A stretch of DNA of 64,000 nucleotides from positions 620,001 to 684,000 of the forward strand of contig CALYLX010000128.1 in NCBI GenBank assembly GCA_944990035.1, written 5' to 3'. Made by a program: the position numbers and the translations under genes. This DNA is from Clitopilus passeckerianus (lineage: Eukaryota; Basidiomycota; Agaricomycetes; Agaricales; Entolomataceae). The notes below the pieces were generated by a model, which had not been told where the DNA came from, did no database searches, and saw only the letters and a list, made by a program, of their open reading frames with translations. Of the stretch, positions 10,523-23,700 are shown in pieces; within the stretch, counting starts at the first letter, position 1, and each line of letters starts with the position of its first letter.

Positions 10523-12490
10523 TTACGGCTTTGCACTTATCCAGGGCGTCCACCTTCGGATTGACCAAGACCTTGCTCGGAACTTCCAAATGACCGAAAA
10601 AATATAGACGGCCGAGGAGACGACAAAAAATAAAACGACGAATGCCCCAAGTGTTATCCACGCTGAGGGCTCCTTCTTACGTTCAATTGTGTAGCTCACA
10701 ATTGACAGCGTGAAAGTTACAATGGCCCAAACGAGGAGTACAGGGGGTAGACTGAGCAACATGGCGTGTCCATGTAGGCCCAGGAACTGATGCTGAGCGT
10801 TATGAAGATAAGTAAACTGTGACGTCCATTGAGTATCGCAGACATGTGGAAGGGGGTAAGTTCGACTCACGGATTCCTTCGTGCCCGTATTTGTCTGATG
10901 CCGCCAGATGAAGAACACGCCGACAACAATACTTCCCAGAGAACAGAAGCTTGAAACGGACGCCGAGGCGATAACAAGATCGGAGACGTCGTTGACAGAT
11001 AGAACACCAACGGTTGCTCTGCGGAATGGCCACGTTTTCAGTTTCAAACAAGCGCCATACAGAGTGTAACGTACGAGAGAAGCACTGTGGCCTTTCACAA
11101 GGTTAGCAAGGTCCTGTACCTGAAGCAACGAGGCGTCCTGAGCTCACTACAAGGAGAAAGTGGGAATACTCCCGAACCAGTCTGTCAATATACTTTTCCC
11201 AGTTCTGTTGGACATTGCTGAGACGACCCCGATATTCACTCGATGCCTTCATACGATGAACACCAGTTCCTCTGAAAGCGTAAAATTTACCATTCACCTT
11301 GACATGTGTGTAGTATGTGTGTGGTATCCCGAAGAACAACAGGTTTATGATAAAATTCATGAACGCAATGGCCATTGGAGATCTTTGCCCGCCCCGCGGA
11401 ATGTTGCGCTCCTTCCTCATCGCTTGGGAAGCCTTCAATGTATGCTGCCCATAGTGTTCGGAGTCTCGAAAACTGCAAACCTCACGTAGCAGCCATGCTA
11501 CAAAGACGGTCTTTCCTGTAGAGTTCGCATAACATGGAGCTACTCTAAGTCAATAATTTGCAAAATAAAGTAGAGTATATCCGCCCTCACCAGATAGATT
11601 ATGCAGCACCTGACTGAGCTCTTCACATTCTGACTTGGAGAAAGGGGCAGTCGATTTTGAGCCGCTGATGAGGTTATCTGTCTGCATGCGCCGTTAGAAG
11701 CCACCCAATCTTGGGAAACTCAACCGTACGTAGAACCACGTTAGTGCATCAGCGGCATCCGGAATGGCTCGCTCAGGTAGGGGTACATGCGAGGGGTGAG
11801 TCCACAGATAGTTCCAGTAGAGACGTCTGCGACGGTTCACTATAAGTGTGGCGGTCATTCGAAAATGCTGGTCATCGAGTAAAAAAGCCTCCTACATGTG
11901 TTTGGGTACAACCGCGACACATTGGAGTCCTTTATTTCTTCTGGATTATAAGACGCGATGCAATGCCGGTGATTTATCGCAAGAGACAAATCCTGAGTTC
12001 CTGTCGCCGAGACGTGCACCTGCAGCTCCATGTGTCGTTCCAAGTCAGGGAAGCTCTTCGCTGCTAGGGTTATACTCTGATATAGTCCAGAGTCCTGCCT
12101 AATGTCTTGATCTGTTACGACCCGAAGAGTTGGATTATGAAAGTAGATCCACCCCTTGGACCATATGAGAAGTAGCTATGGCTCGAAATGGAGATTTCTA
12201 CAGTACCTGTGGATGGATGCAAAGGCGCCATCCAGGAGGACAACCAATATCTTCATATTCCTGGTATTCACTATGTGCAAGCCTGGCTGGGTCAACCGAG
12301 AGAAATGCAAATCCTGACCTCTGGTAGACTCACTGAAAAATGCTGGAGCAAGAAGAGTCCTCGTCCATGGCCAACGTCGCGGAGAAGCAGTTGCCTGGAC
12401 ATCGTAGATGGAACTTGAAGTCCCGAGGTTGTTGCTGATGTCAACAAGAGTACAGTCAGGATCACGACTGACGCGACGCGCTCGCCTCAC
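10523..12490 (-). CDS. WW-domain-like two-helix membrane protein (Agaricomycete family)
   Basis: Multi-exon gene. Splicing two introns near 12190-12380 gives a WW-like start, CPPGWRLCIHPQGWIYFHNP, followed by LRVVTDQDIR. Later exons read RLYWNYLWTHPSHVPLPE, DAADALTWFY, PFSKSECEELSQVL, GKTVFVAWLLREV and WEKYIDRLVREYSHFLL. The C-terminal exon holds GSIVVGVFFIWRHQTNT, then two strong hydrophobic helices (LLSLPPVLLVWAIVTFTLSI and LGAFVVLFFVVSSAVYIF). From memory this architecture recurs in many copies in mushroom genomes; its function is unknown. The start at 12490 is supported by an intron that joins it in frame to the WW segment, but it lies only 18 bases from the divergent NSP1 start, so the true start may differ. 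Splice borders near 11040-11150 are unresolved. Confidence 0.65.
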
Positions 12491-12508
12491 GCTATATCCT
12501 CAACGACC

Positions 12509-14473
12509 ATGACTAGTGGATTCAGTCTCTTTGGGAACGCAAACAACACCTCTTCCTCGACGGGTGGCACTGGAACAAGCACGCCAGGCCAGGCAGGTGG
12601 CACAGGCTTGTTTGGGGGCAAGTTAAATCGTTGACTGTTCCGACTTACCAGCTGCTGATCAGGTTGATTCGCCTTTCTAGCAGCACCAAAACCTGCAGGT
12701 GGTAGTCTTTTCGGCACACCCACCGGTGGAAGCTCAACGCTTGCATCAACTGGGGGTCTTTTCGGGGGGAGTTCGACCACAGGTGGCTCGGGGCTCTTTG
12801 GTGGTGGCAATTCAACAACGTCGACTAACCCAGCAAGCACCACAACGACCACGTCTGCGCCTTCTGGAGGTCTATTCGGAAGCAACTCGGCAGCTACAAG
12901 TACTCCTACGGCTGGTACAACCCCACAGCCGTCCTCCAATCCACTCTCTGCAGGCGGTGGATCCCTTTTCGGGAACAAGCCTGCTGAACAAAGCTCAACC
13001 TCGACACCGAAACCTGCAGGAGTTAGCAGCTGTAAGTCACTTTGATCACTTGCACGATGACTGCTTAGATTCTCATCTCGCTCAGTCTTCGGTCAACCAC
13101 CGGCAGGTAATCGATATGACCTTTAACATAACAGCTCAGCTAATAAAAGTGTTACAGCATCATCATCTACCCCTGGAACTACCAGCTTGTTTGGCACGAA
13201 ACCGCCCGAACCCGCCAAACCCTCCGAATCAGCAGGCTCGACAACTACAACCTCGGCCGCTCCCCCAGCCGGTAACACTCTCTTCAGTGGTGGCCTATTC
13301 GGCAATAAACCAGCCACTCCAGCTGCAGCTAGTACTGGTATGCCCCTCTATTACTTTTTGGCAGGTAGTCGTATGTTGAATTGTACGCAGGTACCCCGGC
13401 ACCACCTGCAGGAGGGCTGTTTGGCAGCGCTTTAGGACAGAAGCCTGCCGAAAAATCTGACACGGCAACTTCGACACCTGGAACCACCGCCGCTGCACCC
13501 CCAGCCCCTGGAATAGGCCTGAACTTGTTTGGAACGAAGTCTGCTGAGAAGAAGGATGACGCTGCGAGCACAGCGGCGAAGCCCGCTGAAGAAGCACTTG
13601 GTAATACCACATCCTCTTAATCTCTATCGCTGGACTAATTAACATTTGCAACAGGTGCCTTGAGCTCGACAGCTTTGACGAAACCGGCTTCCGCGATGAC
13701 TCCAGCTATTGCAGTTGCACCACCTTCGATGCTCAAGGGGAAAACTATTGAAGAGATTGTCAACGGATGGTCCTCTGACCTTGAGACCCACGTTCGTGAC
13801 TTCAACAAGCTTGCCGCCGAGGTTGCAGTCTGGGACAGGACCCTCATTGAAAATAGCAACAATGTAAGTACAAATAACCTCAGATCTAGTTTCACAAGTT
13901 CTTACCGTACACCGATAATTAGCTCTCCGCTATATACACTCATGTTCTTGCAGCTGAACGAGAACAAACAGAAATTGAACAATCATTGGATCATGTCGAA
14001 CAGCAACAGAAGGAACTGGTTGCTACCCTTGATGCCTACGAAAAGGTGACGCAGGAGATCTTAGGCAGCCAAGGTGGCAGCCTTCGGGCCCTGGACTCTG
14101 GACCTGCCGACACGGAAAGAGACAAGAAGTAGGTCATTCTTCTGATTTCAAGAACAAGTGCTCATGACGGAACAGCTATATGCTCGCCACAGATCTCCAC
14201 TCCCACCTGGACGACCTCTCAGGTTCATTAACCCAGATGATCGAGTCGGTCAATTCGCTCTCCCTACCCTCGTCTGGCTCAACATCATCTGACGATCCGA
14301 TGTCTCAAATTTCACAAATCTTGAGCAGCCACCTTGAGAGCTTACAGTGGATTGACGGAGCTGTACGGGAGGTCGAATCCAAGGTATCAGACGTCGAAAA
14401 AAGAGTCAAGGAGTCGGGACATGGCGGCTCTCTAAATGCATCCAGGAGCAGGAGCTTTGGTCTTAACCGATAG
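12509..14473 (+). CDS. NSP1: Nucleoporin NSP1/NUP62-like
   Basis: Central-channel FG nucleoporin of the Nsp1-Nup57-Nup49 subcomplex. The start MTSGFSLFG is followed by about 330 residues of Ser/Thr/Gly/Pro-rich sequence studded with GLFG, SLFG, GLFGN and FGTK repeats, spread over several exons. The C-terminal region is the conserved Nsp1 coiled coil, beginning LKGKTIEEIVNGWSSDLETH, then EVAVWDRTLIEN, EQTEIEQSLDHVEQQQKELV, MLATDLHSHLDDLSGSLTQM and SQISQILSSHLESLQWIDGA. Introns are short. The FG half is shorter than in yeast NSP1 and closer to vertebrate NUP62. Confidence 0.92.
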
Positions 14474-14666
14474 ATGCGTACACATATAACCTACCTTTGC
14501 TGTTCTTGTCGTCGATGTAGTTTTGTTTGCTATGTACTGAAAATTCATCGCTATTACGGGGTGAACCGTTATAATTCGTCCATTACGGGTGCAGTAAGAA
14601 TGAGTAGGTATGAGAGGTATGCATGAAACAGTCCAACAGGAACAAAATAGAGGCATCAATTGTGGC

Positions 14667-17600
14667 CTATAGAACACTGTATCTGCCTTGAGTGCCAGGA
14701 GGGTTACGTTGCTCGGCCTGCAAAGCAGCGGTGGAGGCTTCAATAAGAAGGCGTTTGATTTCGCGAACGGCTTGCTCGACCTGCAGATATGTTGAGGGTA
14801 TTGGTCAAAAGGAAATGATGATGAGACGTACTCTAAACTCCTCATTGGATTCAACAAGAAGATGCAATTTCGGTGGGCCTTCCAAAGGCGGCTCTTTGCC
14901 AGCCTCGTAATAAATTCCTTTGTTCGTGACTGAGGCACCTGTCATATCGACAAGTTGAACCATCGTCTCTTTGTTGGTGACACGCCAACGGGCCTTCTGA
15001 GGATAGTCGTTGATGGGAATGATTGCGTGGAACTCTGTTGCATCTGAAGTCGTTCTCTTGCCAGTAGTTTCGGTCTCTGCAGCCTGTAATTGGGACTGAA
15101 GGACGAGTTTCGCGGCTCTCATTTGAGCGTTGAGTTTGGCAACAACGCTGAGAGCTTGCTTGTGGGCGGGAGTATCCTTGCCAGCTCGAGCTGCAGCTTC
15201 CTCCGCAACCTTCACCTGAGCTTGTAACCTCTCTTCTTCCCTGGCGTGTGCGAGGCGCCGAGCCGCAGCGATGGCACTGCCGACACCCAACAGACCCTTA
15301 GATGAGTCGGGGGCCGGTCCACGCTTAACTTCAACTTTGAAGTTGCCGAAAGTCATGTCGTCAGCGTTCGTAGTCGTACTAGCTTTGGTAGCTTGTGTCT
15401 CCTCGGTGGTTGCGGCCGCTGCCGGCTTCTCTTCATCACCCTCCCCATATGCTTTACGCTCCGCCTTCTCCTTCGCATCCCGTTCTTTGTCCAGTCGGTC
15501 GAGGCCTTTACCACCGAAGCCGGAGCCGGCAGCTTGGGCCTTACCGGTTTTCACTTTCTCAAGGAAGCCTAGAAAAGACGATGAGCACGGTGTTCAAGGT
15601 GCGATGATGCAGATGCTCACTATTCGCTAGATCCTCTAGTTCTTTGGGTACGGGTGCATTGCTAGCTTGAACAGCACGGAAAATATCGACAGAGTACCTC
15701 TCCTGCTCAGGAGTGATGAACGTGACGCATGTACCTTTGTTCCCGGCTCGTCCTGTTCGTCCAGCTCTGTGCACGTAGTCTTCCATGTGGTTTGGTACGT
15801 CGTAATTGATGACGAGTTTGAGCTGCTTAACATCAAGCCCACGAGCAGCGACGGAGGTGGCAATAACGATGGGAACGACACCGGCCTTGAAGTCGGCGAT
15901 GGTAGAGTCACGATCCACCTGGTCCTTCCCTCCGTGGAGAGACATGCACAGGTAGCCTTTGCGCATGAGTTCTCGTAAGAGGTTGTCAGCTGCTTCCTGT
16001 CGATCAACGAAGATTAATGTGCGGCACTCCGGATCTTCGTTGTACATTTGACCAAGAATCTCGAGGAGTCGATGGAATTTGGTGTCTTCCACTCGAACCT
16101 CGACGATTTGTTCGATTTCCGCTGCAACGACTGAGCGGCCGCCGACGGTGATTTCGAGTGGTTTCTTCAGGATCTTTCGAGCCAGGGAGTCCATTTGCTT
16201 CGGGAAAGTTGCTGAGAAGAGAACAGTTTGCCTGTCAGGTCGAATATTGTTGATTATTTTCATGACCTGAGGTTCGAAACCCATGTCAAACATGCGATCG
16301 GCCTCATCAAGGACAACGTATGTGACACGCTTCAGGTTGGTAACTCGACCGTTATTCGCAGTTAGCAGGTCAATCATGCGACCTGGAGTGCAGACGATGA
16401 TTTCTGCACCTTTCTTGAGTTCGGCAATCTGGTCCTTGATAGGTGACCCTCCATAAGCGCATACAGCCTGTAGATTAATGGGTTAGGCATGTGTTCCAAA
16501 GTCTGCAAAAAGAGTTCGTACCCGAAGACCTAGAACCTTCAAAAATGGTTTGCAATCTCTGTGTATTTGCACAGCCAATTCACGGGTGGGTGTCATTACA
16601 ACAGCAATGGGGCCTTCCATTTGTTCGAGTGGTCGTTGATCCTTTATATGCCGGAAGAGTGGAAGCAAAAATGCAACAGTCTTTCCAGAGCCTGTCTTCG
16701 CAACACCGATGACGTCCCTGCCCGACATGATTGCAGGTACTGCCTGGGCTTGAATGGAGGTAGGAGCCGTGTAGTTCAGGCGTTTAATGACATCAAGGCT
16801 ACCACGCAGTACATAAGTTGTCAAGTCACGTTAGATACATTAAAAACTTACCAGACAGCAGGGAGACCGAAGTGACTCCATTTTGTCACTGGCCGCGGGC
16901 AGTCTATACCCCGAATCTTGATTCCGTCCAGCTCCAGCCTGAGGAGTTCTGCTTCTTCATCCGTCATTTCAGCGATATCTGGTGGTGCGGCATAGAATTC
17001 CTTGCGGAAGGGCTCGTAGTTGGCGCGGGAGTGGTCAACGACGGCCATCTCCCTCTTCTTGATCTTTTTAGCAGCCAGTGCAAGGATTTCTTCCGGGTTG
17101 AGGTCGGTGACATCCAGCTCGTCAGGGGGAGTATCCTCAATGAGGTCTTCCATGCCCTCTTCAGCCATTGTGTCATCTAATCCCATGCGTGAGCGACCAT
17201 TCGTCGACCCAGCCATTTTTTCCATGTCTTCCATGTTCACCTTTCGCACTTCCTCCTTGACGCCAGACATGAATGCATCCAGTGGATCAACGCCATCTTC
17301 GTCGTCCACATCCATGGCATCCTTGGCCTTGCTTTTCAAGGCTTGATCCATTCTATTCGCCTCTTCGTCATCATCGTCCACCTCTAAATCTCCAACCTGA
17401 GCGCCTTCGGCCATGCTCATGTCAATTGCAGGCATGTCACCCAAGGTTTCTAGTTTGCGTTTGGTCTCTACTGTGTCATCGAAAGAGACGGCAGCACTTC
17501 CCTTGGCTGCTGGAGCGAACTCGGGTTTAACAGGTAGACCCTTTAGCCCAAGGCCACCCAAGGCCACACGGTTGAGTTGGCCATTAGGTTTTGCAGGCTG

Positions 17601-18159
17601 GGATGCGGCTTTGGGGAGAAAATGATCAAGTGTTTGTGTAGTCTATCAACGGATGAAATAACGAGGACTAACCTGGTGCTGACTTGCCAGCAAGGGCCAT
17701 AGCTTTTGCTTTTGCTTCGTCCAATGCCTTCTTTGCTTCGCGCTCCTTTTTCCAGGCTTCCAGCTTGGCCTTCTTGGCCTTCAACTTTTCATCTTCTGCC
17801 GAGGTTGCGGCTGGAGCAGGAGCAGCCTCCGTAGTATGGCTACGAGGGGATGGTGACCTGCGGTCTCGTGAGCGGGAGCGGCGCCTATCGTCTCTTCTGT
17901 CTCGATCTCTCTGACCATCCCGGTCATCTCTCCCAGAGTTTCTATCCCTTTCCCTCCTCCTGTCGTCCCGATATCTGTCGTCGTAGCCGCGTTCCCTATC
18001 TCGTCTATCCCAATCCCGGTCTCGATCTTCATATCGACTTCTAATGCTGGGTCTTTGGGCACTGCGCCTGGTCGGCGACGGAGACCTCGATGAGCGATAG
18101 GATGGCCTTACCCGTTTGTTCGAAGATTCCGGTGAATACGACCTATCTCGACGCGCCAT
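14667..18159 (-). CDS. PRP5: DEAD-box RNA helicase PRP5 (DDX46)
   Basis: Pre-mRNA splicing ATPase that remodels the U2 snRNP during branch-site recognition. Roughly 1,080 residues. The N-terminus is an RS/RD/RE-rich region ([20 protein letters not shown]), followed by a Lys/Ala helix and an acidic linker with the DPLDAFM motif typical of Prp5. Helicase motifs in order: [20 protein letters not shown] (Q motif), AKTGSGKT (I), PTRELAVQI (Ia), [11 protein letters not shown] (II), LFSATFP (III), [12 protein letters not shown] (V) and [12 protein letters not shown] (VI). The C-terminal domain includes [10 protein letters not shown] and ends RYSVL with stop at 14667-14669. All key motifs are intact. 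Confidence 0.95.
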
Positions 18160-18282
18160 TTTTTCCGACTTGAAGTCCGTGAGCTGGGGAAGCTGAGAGT
18201 GGTGATAGCTATTTACTGCTGTTTGGTTTCAAGGCTCTTCCTTCTGGCCTGAGTGCTTAGTAATCCGCCCAGTTCTATCATT

Positions 18283-19438
18283 ATGACCGCGAACTCGAAG
18301 GACATTCTCGATCCCTCTGCACTTCTAGCCCTTTTACCTACCTTACTACCCAAGGACAGCAAGGCTCTTGTATCTCCTCAAGATGCTGTAGCTGCACTTG
18401 TTCACACTATCTTTTCTGCCGTAGCTTTCCGCCTGATCTCCGTAGATGACGCAAGCGCTGTAGACCCTTCAGAGGGCAATGTTTTACCCAAAGAATGGAA
18501 TAAAAATGGTCCAGGAAGCTACACCTTGCGTTACAAACATAACCAGAGTAGTCTTGAGTTTGTTGTAAAGGTTTCAAAGCTTGGTGGCCGAACGATTTTA
18601 AACGCAATCGCAGTTGAGGTAGCTATACGGCTTCCACATATCGGACAAATGCGCTAATCGTACTGTGAAGACCGACAAAGTCGCCACACTCGATGTGTCA
18701 ACGGCCGATTTCACTTCTGGATCTTTCTTCCCTCACACATTCTCGGAGAACAACGAAACACCACTAGTCCATGGCTTTATCTCCTCTAACCGGGTTGCAG
18801 ATTTGACGTCTCAATTCAAACTTAAAGTACTCCAAAAGCTGATACCTGGACTTCGCAAAGAAGGGTATACTGAGGAGATGGAACATGAAACTTCATCTAC
18901 TACCGCAAGTAGTTCTGCTCAAGCCTCCCGAGGTCCTCCTCCCAGTCGTCCTCAGCCGGTGCATCCGCCAGATGCTCCATTACCAGGACAATTCCCGAGG
19001 TCTCACATTCCTCCTGACAACCCACTGGAGATTGGCCGCAGAGATCTTGACCCAATCCCAAGGAACCCCTTTGCTCCCCCTCCCATGTTCCCCAACGCCG
19101 GAGGCGACGGTATGTTTGTCGGTCCCGATCATCCCATTTTCGGGGACCGCCGACCTGCAAGAGATCCCTTTGGAAATACGGGCCCCTGGGGAGGAGACGG
19201 TTTCCTTCCTCCGATGGGTGCCCCACCTGGCGCACGTTTTGACCCAGTCGGTCCTGGCCCATTCCAACCCAGAAGGGGTGGCCCCCTGGGAGGTGGCTTC
19301 CCGGTGGAGGCAATATGCGTGGTCCGGACAACGATGAATTCATGCCTCCCGGAATGGTACGTTTTGTTGGCCTAGCTGTGATTCATTCTTTCTGATCACC
19401 TTTGGCTGCCCTCCCAGCATGACAGTATGTTCTCGTAA
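18283..19438 (+). CDS. Proteasome regulator PI31-like protein
   Basis: Cytosolic 20S proteasome regulator of the PI31/PSMF1 family. The N-terminal half is an FP-type domain (ALLALLPTLLP, LPKEWNKNGPGSYTLRYKH, SLEFVVKVSKLGGRTIL), joined by an intron to a conserved segment ending LTSQFKLKVLQKLIPGL. The C-terminal half is Pro/Gly-rich with IGRRDLDP, GDGMFVGPDHPIF and RFDPVGPG, then RGPDNDEFMPPGM and, after a last intron, HDSMFS, matching the family's proteasome-binding tail (DHLPPPGYDDMF-like). Between GGPLGGGF near 19300 and the RGPDND block near 19318 the frame changes with no normal-sized intron (see findings). The start is the ATG at 18283. About 310-320 residues. Confidence 0.85.
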
Positions 19439-19622
19439 AGGAAAAGCGGGTCACAATGTAGTGTACAATATGCAACATGTTTATCTGTATTATTATGAGT
19501 CCTGTCGACTAAACAGAGCCACGAGTCCCCAAAGCTATTATCTCTAATTGATCCAAAAATGGAAACTTGGTGATCAGAGGTCACACTGCGCCGCATTATA
19601 CTGCACCGATCTCTCAGATACC

Positions 19623-20608
19623 ATGTTGAATACGAACAGCACGCCTCGCAATGGCAGGAATATGTCGCCGCCCAGTTCACCCCTCCAGCGTAGAAAGCAT
19701 TCATCACCTCCGAGACCACCACCTGGATTTCGCCCCTCTCCACGCACGAAACACCCACCCATCGCAGAGATGTCAGTTCGGGAGCTACAAGACCTGAGGG
19801 TTATGAATGCTCGGATACTTGCCACACCGTGCGTGCTTTATCTGGCGCTCCCCTACCAGTTGATCAAACCTTTATCCTCCAGAGGTGCATCTTCATCGAG
19901 CTACATCCAGCGTATCTCAGCTGAACAAGCAAGTGTGGAGTCCCGTTTGATCGAGTTGGTAGGTGTAGAATCAATCAACGAAAGCCTGAAGCATACAAGA
20001 ATCGTCGGTGAGAACGACATGAGCGTTGACGGACCACATGAACCACCCATGAGCCGAGCTATCGCAGCCAAGCAGAAGGCATTGGCTAAGTTTGTTAGTA
20101 AACACCTCCTCTTCCTCCGTGCAGCAGGCCACTCATCTCCATAAATAGGGCTCGCCTTACCAAGAACCTGCACCCGGCATTCTGACATTGCAGGAAGCAA
20201 TCAGCCTTGAACAACAAGCACATTTCCGGGAGAAAGAGCGACAAGAACGCATCGAGGAGAAGAAACGGCGTCTTGGGCTACCGATCAAAGGGGAGGTGCT
20301 AACAAGACAAGAACGCGAGGCAAGAATATGGGCATTCATGTAAGATATCCTATAATTATACTTTATCAATATCCGCTAACGATGCACCCAGGAACCACAA
20401 GCCAACTGACTCTGATCTCGAGGATGAAGGTGAAGAGGACTCAGATGACGATGATCCGGCCACTTGGTTCGACGACGATCAGGATGACGGGCGCAAGGGC
20501 CAGGATATCATTGAACCCGACGTTGAAGACCTTTCTGATATCATACGCGTTGACACAAGCAGAATCAACTATAACACCTTTTACGAGCCTCGCGACGACG
20601 GCGACTAG
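19623..20608 (+). CDS. Unidentified protein with charged helix and acidic C-terminus
   Basis: Four or so exons encode about 270 residues. The start at 19623 opens a Pro/Ser-rich segment (SPPRPPPGFRPSPRTKHPP), then helical blocks MSVRELQDLRVMNARILATP and YIQRISAEQASVESRLIELV, then a strongly charged helix HFREKERQERIEEKKRRLGL and RQEREARIWAFM. The last exon is very acidic (DLEDEGEEDSDDDDPATWFD) and ends with YNTFYEPRDDGD. A coiled-coil scaffold or nuclear factor would fit, but I recognise no named family and assign no function. It lies tandem to PI31 with 184 bases between. Confidence 0.7.
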
Positions 20609-20729
20609 CTACTCAAACTCTAATAATATTGAAGTCCTGTAATATGGAAATCCTCGAAGAGACGTGAAAGCGAAATCATAAATCATGAGGTATATCATAT
20701 CTAAGGAGTCGTTGCAGCTAATACTACGT

Positions 20730-23700
20730 TTAGCGAGCATGGACAGGACAGCTCTTGCCGCGCTGAAGCCACGACGAGAGACAGGTATTATGGAAGCTGC
20801 ATAAGCAGCTCAAACGAGCAACAGTACTGCCCTTTGTGAACTCTTCCAGGCAGATAACGCCTTCAAAGCACAACTAGTCAGGCACGGTGGCATTGCTAAA
20901 ACAAGACAAGTCCAACTCACATTCAGTTCCCAATAGGGCGCTCTCGGAAGGTAGGCGGTAAACAAGGTATCGCGCCGATATGGGGCTTGTGCTGCCACCT
21001 TCTAGGCAGGCTTTGACATGCATCTCTTGATCATATGGGCCGCCGATTTCTTCAAAAGCAGTATTGCAGACAGGACACCTATCGCGGCTTTTGTCAGATA
21101 CTATGCACAGAGGAATCCTGACAGCAATGTACTCACTCTTGCAAATCACTCAACTGTGAGCTAGACTGCCTACGGGCAATTGCAGTAGGGACACTCAGAC
21201 GATCTTGCTCAATGAAGATTCTCTCCATCGACGCCTCCCTAGGTCCAGCCAGCCTGCTGGGCACCCCGGCGTTTACTGTATCAAAGCAGGATTGGCACAC
21301 TCGGTGCGTACTTGAGCCGCCATGAGTCTCAGCGTGCGCTGGATCGTGCACGACGTCTGCCGGATCCAGTAGGATCCTATGAGAGGAGCAACGATCACAA
21401 AATATACGACCGCACTTGCGGCAATGCTGAAATACACATTGTTAGAGAAGGTGACTTGACGATAAAGTGGAGACTTACGTGGCGGCGGAGGATAAAGTTA
21501 AATCTTCTATTACAGTCTCTGCAGTTGCTGACCACCTCATCTCTCTCCCATTGCGGGGAAAGCTGATGAGGAGCAGGCTGCTCGCGTCTCGAAGCAAACA
21601 TCTTCTGAGGAGCCTCGTGTGTAGGAACGCGGAATTCAGGAGCTTGCGAGAGATGTGGTGTCAAGTCAGTCGGCGCTCTTGACAGCGATGGGCGTGATTC
21701 CGCAGTGGGGGTAGCAAGCGGTGAGTTGGTGAAAGGTGCGCCAGGATAGCGGAATTCATTCCCCTCGTCATCATCGTCGTCATAGTCTTCCTCAGATTCA
21801 TCTCCTTCGCGGATGAGATTGATTCCTTGAGCACCGGCCGAAAGGCGCTGACGATCAAGCTGCCTGCTATATGCGTTCAATAGAACTTCGGCACTTCGCT
21901 TGCGTTTAATGTCTTCATCGCCTGAAAGCAAGCAACATCAGTAGGAGGGAATTATTGTGTCGTGGAAAATACGCACCAAGAATGCCTTGCCTCAGTTCGG
22001 ACGTCGCCCTTTCCAGCTTGGCGATAGTACGCCTCAACTCAGCAGGCGAAGATATGTCTGGGTCGGGGCTTTGGGATGGTGTCCCAACAAGATATTTTGC
22101 ATGCCCAAGATAATCCTGAGCAGAGAGTACATTGTTCCTCGGCATAGATTGCAGCTCTTGACCGCCTTCTTGACCTGCACTGCTAGTAGAACCTTCCTCC
22201 ACGTACGGGATCAATGTCCCATCATTATCAAGGTCGTAGAGCGAGCCATCAGGCTCGAGGAATGGGAGGGGTGGAATGTCAAGCCTACGACGCATGATTC
22301 TAACCCAGCGTCTACGCCTGACCCAGTTGGCTTGGGGTTGTTGGTTATTCCGGAGGGAGGACGAAGAAGTCGAATTAGACCGGCTGGCAGGTCTGGAGGA
22401 GGAACCACCGGCAAGCCCCACAGAAACGACATTGACGCCGGCAAGAAGCCTCTCCAGCTGAGCAGGCTGTTCTGCTGTCCATTGGTCATCGGGGTCGTCG
22501 AATGTGCGAGCGTATTGCCAACCCTCAAGGGCGTCTACACCTGGGTGAGTCACATCCAGGGTCCAATCAGACAACCAGAAGTGACTTCTTTCACCACCGT
22601 CGTAATTCCTGTCATGCGGCTGGGGTTTAGGCAAAATCCAGGGCGTGACTCGAAGAGGCAGTTGGACATCGCTACGCCACGCAGGGATTTGGTTTGCGCC
22701 CGTATCTGAATCGGAGACAGGCAGCCTCAATTCAAAAGGAGCACGACGCCCATGTCGGCCAAGTCCGGAGGCTGAAAATTTTGGCCGACCACCAGTCACT
22801 GCCAGGGTCTTGAGACGTGCATCTAGGCGCTGGTTCTCGTAAAGGACAAGTGGGACCGTTGTATGGACTGCGAATGGGTTGTATGGAATGACACTTTCGC
22901 GCCACCGCTCTTCCTCGGCTTGCTGTAGGACCTGACAGATCCAAACTTCAAACACGGCAGCAGCTGTGTCATAGGCGGTCTCTCCCCATTTGTTACGGAT
23001 GAACGGATTTGCAGATTGCTTGGACAGGAGGTAGTGGACAACAGGGAGGTGCCCCTTGGATGAGGCGTTCACTGGAGAAAATATCAGCCTCAACGATTCA
23101 ACCCATAGATAGCAAACCTACTCAATGGTGTCCACCCGTCCTTGCTGCGGACGTTGACACCTTGTGGTCCTCCTGCTCCGCCATCTTCGCACAACCACCT
23201 AACGATGTCCAGATAGCCCTACTTGATAGTTCAGTCCAGGTCAAAGTTATGGCTCAAGCAATACTGACCTTGGATGATGCATTATGAAGGGCAGTCCAAC
23301 CGTCAGCATCTTTGGCATGGACATCCGCCTTATTGGGCAGAAGGTACTTGATAACAGGAAGATGGCCATTAAGAGAAGCTTTATGAAGAGCAGTCTTAGA
23401 GAAATATCGTCAACACCTTATCAGCGCGCTGTAATCTGCGCCACTCACCTCTCCTTCGCGATCCTCAAGGTCTGGCATTGCGCCACATTCTTCGATTACT
23501 GGAATAAAGTGAGTAAAGCAAGCTAATCCGTAGTTATTATATACTTACACCAAGTGACGCAATCGAGATATCCTCTACTTGCAGCCGCATGCAGAGCTGT
23601 AAGTCCTGTTCTCGAGGAGGCGTCATTAGCCAGCGCAAAGGGCTCGACTTCGCTGCTGTCTAAAGCATTCTTGAAGAGGCGTTGAAGTTGCTGCAAGTCG

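Noticed and set aside
12487..12978. 163-codon minus-strand frame rich in Pro and Val
   Set aside because: It is the antisense of the FG-repeat part of NSP1; the low-complexity coding strand keeps the opposite frame open.
18900..19343. 147-codon minus-strand frame
   Set aside because: Antisense of the Pro/Gly-rich PI31 tail; no recognisable domain.
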